A stretch of 8,107 bases of DNA from Planctomycetaceae bacterium (GTDB lineage: Bacteria; Planctomycetota; Planctomycetia; Pirellulales; Thermoguttaceae), in NCBI GenBank assembly GCA_031287585.1, contig JAITST010000405.1, positions 1-8,107 on the forward strand, given 5' to 3'. Positions 5,615 through 8,107 of this stretch are shown piece by piece. Each line of letters starts with the position of its first letter. Within the stretch, counting starts at the first letter, position 1. Made by a program: the position numbers and the translations under genes. The notes below the pieces were generated by a model. That model was not told the origin of the DNA and made no database searches. It saw nothing but the letters and a program-made list of their open reading frames with translations.

Positions 5615-6031
5615 TCACATCGCAAAGTTGAACACCTGCTTACCGCTCTTGGTAACTGTGACCTCTTGTTCGGACGCAGAACCGAAATTTGACGGTGCGA
5701 TGTCCCGGTATTCTACCTTTGATTTCATCGGGTCGGGGTCGTCAACACGTGAACCGGGTACTTCTTCCATTACCGTAATCCGAACCTTGTAATCACCTGC
5801 TACAAGCCCTTGCTGTGCTGGTATTGAATACTTGCCGTTGGTTATTGTCGAACCGGATTGTGTTCTCTCGGTCTGACTTCCAACCGGTTCAAATTCAATA
5901 CTGCCTCCATTGACTGGCTTACCGCCGATTGTAACTTCGCCCTCAATCGCCAGCCGTCCCTGCGGATTAGAACTACTACAACCGCAGACAAACACCAAAC
6001 ATAAACAAACAGGAATAAAAATTTTGTACAT
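5615..6031 (-). CDS. Small planctomycete-type lipoprotein with regulatory-like beta-sandwich domain
   Basis: The 138-residue product has a lipoprotein signal: a short hydrophobic run IFIPVCLCLVFV, then V-C-G-C with C18 as the probable lipidated cysteine. The rest matches the carboxypeptidase-regulatory/transthyretin-like pattern abundant in planctomycetes: GEVTIGGKPV (31-40), GKYSIP (66-71) and GLVAGDYKVRI (75-85). The C-terminus is V-rich and ends in NFAM. These proteins are thought to sit on the cell envelope; no reaction is known. It is the last gene of the leftward group, 102 bp after the DUF1559 gene, so co-transcription is likely. The start is the only Met before the hydrophobic run; no strong Shine-Dalgarno precedes it. 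AATACGTATT, a 10-bp palindrome at 6074-6083, lies in the gap before it. Confidence 0.85.
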   Translation of the reverse strand: MYKIFIPVCLCLVFVCGCSSSNPQGRLAIEGEVTIGGKPVNGGSIEFEPVGSQTERTQSGSTITNGKYSIPAQQGLVAGDYKVRITVMEEVPGSRVDDPDPMKSKVEYRDIAPSNFGSASEQEVTVTKSGKQVFNFAM

Positions 6032-6133
6032 AGTTGTTAAAACTTTCTAATTAAATTATGAAAATTGGGGACGAATACGTATTACGTTTACGTCAAGAAA
6101 CATTTTGCCCTCTACATCGAAAAACTACACTAA

Positions 6134-7129
6134 TTACTCACCAGCAGCATCGCTGCCGCACGAACTTGCCAATGCCCGCCAGATGTCAATGTTGATAGTG
6201 TCGCTGCGAAACTTAACTGACGCATCGCCCATCGCCGTTTGTACACCGCCGCTGTGATAACTGCGTGCGGCTTTATAACTACAATGTACCGCCGGTGCTG
6301 GTCCGATAGGAAATTTGTCTTTGTTAAGAGTTGTATCTGTACCGTAATTAGGATGAAATTGATCACCTATTTTTGAATTAGGTCCGAGATAACCGGTAAA
6401 ATACGTCGCGGATCCAAACCAAATCAAACCGCGCAAATCGTTTATTCCGCCGCTAAACTGACCTTGTATGGACTCACCAAACGCTAACGTGTTTGAAAGT
6501 CCGTCTAATACTTCGGTCATTTTGACACAGACAACACTATTCCTATTTCCGACCGCGTACATTCCGCATTTTGCTTCAACAGTTTGAGTGTTAGTAACAG
6601 AAAACGGAACGCCTATCCATAATGTTGTCAATGCGTTGGCTGAGTAAGTATCTGGTACTGCGGCATTACCACAGCAAACAACATAATTATGATGTTTGTA
6701 ACTGGTATAAGTCGAATCAACATCGCCATCTGTCGGGCATGTGTAAACTGGTATCCGCAGACCGCCAAGCACATCTTTGTTACCCTTCGTGAATCCGGTA
6801 TCGAGAGTGTTATCGTGATAAGAACGTTTGAAATTGTACGACGAATACAACGCGGTTTGCTCAATATGAGGCCAAAGCAATTGCGCCCACGTAATCGCGG
6901 TATCACCTTTTGCACCGCACGGCAACGTTTTCCAAGTGTCATGGTAGTTATGCGACGCGAGCGCGATATTTTTCAGATGGTCTGAACAAGTCATACGTCT
7001 CGCCGCTTCACGTGCCGCCTGAACTGCTGGTAGCAGTAACGCAATCAGCACACCGATAATCGCTATCACGACTAATAGTTCTACAAGTGTAAAACCGTTA
7101 AAAGTTTTTGGTTTAATGTTTAAGTTCAT
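6134..7129 (-). CDS. DUF1559 prepilin-like protein (complete)
   Basis: Members carry a type IV pilin-like N-terminus followed by the DUF1559 domain, and are hugely expanded in planctomycetes. The role is unknown; envelope or filament location is inferred. This 331-residue copy has the prepilin site NG|FTLVELLVV (cleavage after G12, with Glu at position 5 of the mature form). A hydrophobic helix to about residue 35 follows, then the conserved AVQAAREAARR (35-45), HNYHDTWKTLP (60-70), YTCPTD (129-134), DGLSNT (209-214) and RGLIWFGS (233-240). It ends with SYHSGGV (290-296) and WRALASS (317-323). About nine cysteines are present, including adjacent C152-C153. A Shine-Dalgarno sequence precedes the ATG. 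It is paralogous to its upstream neighbour, 37 bp away. Confidence 0.92.
   Translation of the reverse strand: MNLNIKPKTFNGFTLVELLVVIAIIGVLIALLLPAVQAAREAARRMTCSDHLKNIALASHNYHDTWKTLPCGAKGDTAITWAQLLWPHIEQTALYSSYNFKRSYHDNTLDTGFTKGNKDVLGGLRIPVYTCPTDGDVDSTYTSYKHHNYVVCCGNAAVPDTYSANALTTLWIGVPFSVTNTQTVEAKCGMYAVGNRNSVVCVKMTEVLDGLSNTLAFGESIQGQFSGGINDLRGLIWFGSATYFTGYLGPNSKIGDQFHPNYGTDTTLNKDKFPIGPAPAVHCSYKAARSYHSGGVQTAMGDASVKFRSDTINIDIWRALASSCGSDAAGE
6843..6866 (-). repeat. 24-bp block identical between the two DUF1559 genes
   Basis: The 24 bases at 6843-6866 are identical to those at 7918-7941 and encode the IEQTALYS part of both proteins. Most of the rest of the two genes has diverged at the DNA level. 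This fits a tandem duplication with local conservation or gene conversion. Confidence 0.6.
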
Positions 7130-7137
7130 AGTACTGG

Positions 7138-7143
7138 TTCCTT
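7138..7143 (-). promoter_or_regulatory. Ribosome binding site of the complete DUF1559 gene
   Basis: On the minus strand AAGGAA (7138-7143) lies 8 nt before the ATG at 7127-7129. It sits in the 37-bp gap after the upstream DUF1559 stop codon, supporting translation from a shared transcript. Confidence 0.6.
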
Positions 7144-7166
7144 ATTAAAAAGTTGTTGAAAAAAAG

Positions 7167-8107
7167 TTACTGCGACACTACTTCGCCGCCGCGCGTCGTT
7201 GCCATTGCCCGCCACACGTTGACGTTAATAGTGTCAGAAAATAAACGAACAGCCCCGTCAGCAAGAGCCGCGTTTACACCGCCGGAATGATGCGAGCGTG
7301 CTGATTGGACAAAAATATCATTTGTCAACGCTATTATCGGATGACGCGGAGAGTGTAACGTACCGCCATCTTTGAAAGTTGTCGGTGCGGTAAATAGTGT
7401 ATTGTCAGGAGTACGAGTGTTTGGTGTACGATACGCGTGAAAAACGGAACCGTCTCCCCACCAAATCAAACCGCGAATATCAACTGTACCCGCACCGTGT
7501 GCAGTTGGATGTCTCGCGCCTTGAACAGTTTCTGATACCGCAACCGTATTGGAGAGTCCATCACTAACTGCTGCCAACGAGACCCATTTGTAACCTTCCG
7601 ACCATGATGTCCCGCTGCCAACACGACAACCACCCCAGAACATAGCACCATTATCTATTGTTACATCACCATAAGGAGCCCATCCGCGTCCCTTGTTGTT
7701 TGTTCCTGTACCGGGGTTATCAAAAAAATACGTTCCGCTTTCGCCGACACTGACAACCATGTTATGATGCATATAGCTACCGTAAGTGGATTTGCGATCA
7801 GCATCTGTCGGACACGAGTAAGTTGGAATACGAAGATTTGAAAGCAAATCTAGGTTACCTTTTGTGAAACCGGCATCAACAGTGTTATTGTTGTAGGCAC
7901 GGTTAAAGTTGTAAGAAGAATACAACGCGGTTTGCTCAATAAACGGTAACGTGAACAACGCCCAAGTACCGAGAATGCTGGCTTTTGCACCGAGCGGGAA
8001 CGACTGATGAATGTCGTGATAATTTTGGAATGCCAAAGCAACATTTTTCTGATTGCTTTGGCAATTCATTCGGGCTGCCGCCTCACGGGCGGCTTGCACA
8101 GCGGGCA
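7167..8107 (-). CDS. DUF1559 prepilin-like protein, 5' end outside the window
   Basis: The visible 312 codons start in the middle of the N-terminal helix motif: Pro and Ala codons (8100-8105) and a GTG (8097-8099) read P-A-V-Q-A-A-R-E-A-A. The GTG is therefore an internal valine, not a start, and the prepilin signal lies beyond 8107. Conserved DUF1559 blocks follow: QNYHDIHQSFP, the LYSSYNF...NT.DAGFTKGN block, YSCPTD, DGLSNT, RGLIWWGDGS, SHHSGGV, then WRAMATTRGGEV near the end. It is a close paralogue of the downstream gene, with strongest identity in the LYSSYNF to CPTD segment, which suggests tandem duplication. Function is unknown. Confidence 0.9.
   Translation of the reverse strand, partial: PAVQAAREAAARMNCQSNQKNVALAFQNYHDIHQSFPLGAKASILGTWALFTLPFIEQTALYSSYNFNRAYNNNTVDAGFTKGNLDLLSNLRIPTYSCPTDADRKSTYGSYMHHNMVVSVGESGTYFFDNPGTGTNNKGRGWAPYGDVTIDNGAMFWGGCRVGSGTSWSEGYKWVSLAAVSDGLSNTVAVSETVQGARHPTAHGAGTVDIRGLIWWGDGSVFHAYRTPNTRTPDNTLFTAPTTFKDGGTLHSPRHPIIALTNDIFVQSARSHHSGGVNAALADGAVRLFSDTINVNVWRAMATTRGGEVVSQ

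Noticed and set aside
5456..5792. Two short + strand frames (78 and 97 codons) in and beyond the palindrome
   Set aside because: They run through the inverted repeat and then antisense to the lipoprotein gene, overlap each other in different frames, and have no ribosome binding site or domain.
8097..8099. GTG start of the right-hand DUF1559 gene
   Set aside because: The codon lies inside the conserved PAVQAAREAA helix motif, and upstream in-frame codons encode Pro-Ala of that motif, so the true start is beyond the window.

Overview
The window looks like chromosomal DNA of a planctomycete. The evidence is two adjacent DUF1559 prepilin-like proteins (N-terminal methylation motif, C-terminal SGGV/WRA signature), a small lipoprotein of the kind that accompanies them, a GspK-like protein with an EF-hand-type loop, and a eukaryotic-type UDP-sugar pyrophosphorylase. 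Base composition is moderate (roughly mid-40s % G+C by eye), which would suit one of the host-associated or anaerobic lineages. That last placement is inference, and no rRNA or other marker gene is present to confirm it.

Left part (1-4848, + strand): a consensus-like promoter (51-78) leads into a complete UAP1/UDPGP-family nucleotidyltransferase (126-1544). A 320-bp repeat-bearing gap follows, then a GspK-like minor pseudopilin (best start 1865, end 3520). Two long stem-loops lie between gspK and a YahK/CAD-type zinc alcohol dehydrogenase (3727-4848). The dehydrogenase has a clear Shine-Dalgarno sequence and, unusually, an N-terminal Sec-type signal peptide. The three genes share a strand, but the gaps of 200-320 bp argue against one tight operon.

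Middle part (4849-5614): a 766-bp gene-free stretch between convergent genes, and the most unusual part of the window. It holds seven or more inverted repeats in a row, including a 90-nt in-register hairpin, a 22-bp stem and a 155-nt symmetrical palindrome whose arms each carry two copies of a ~28-nt repeat. A TTGACA/TATAAT pair reads rightward into it. In five otherwise perfect stems of the window the only imperfection is one G-T position, each oriented to give a G.U pair in + strand RNA. This would fit + strand transcription of structured RNA. The region could equally be a landing zone for small palindromic intergenic repeats.

Right part (5615-8107, - strand): a probable co-transcribed set, two tandem DUF1559 paralogues (the upstream one cut by the window edge) followed by a small lipoprotein with a carboxypeptidase-regulatory/transthyretin-like fold pattern. 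All are expected at the cell envelope. GspK and the DUF1559 proteins both belong to prepilin/pseudopilin biology, but no other secretion gene is present, so a functional link between the two halves is not demonstrated.

I found no CRISPR array, rRNA, tRNA, transposase, integrase or recognisable defence system.
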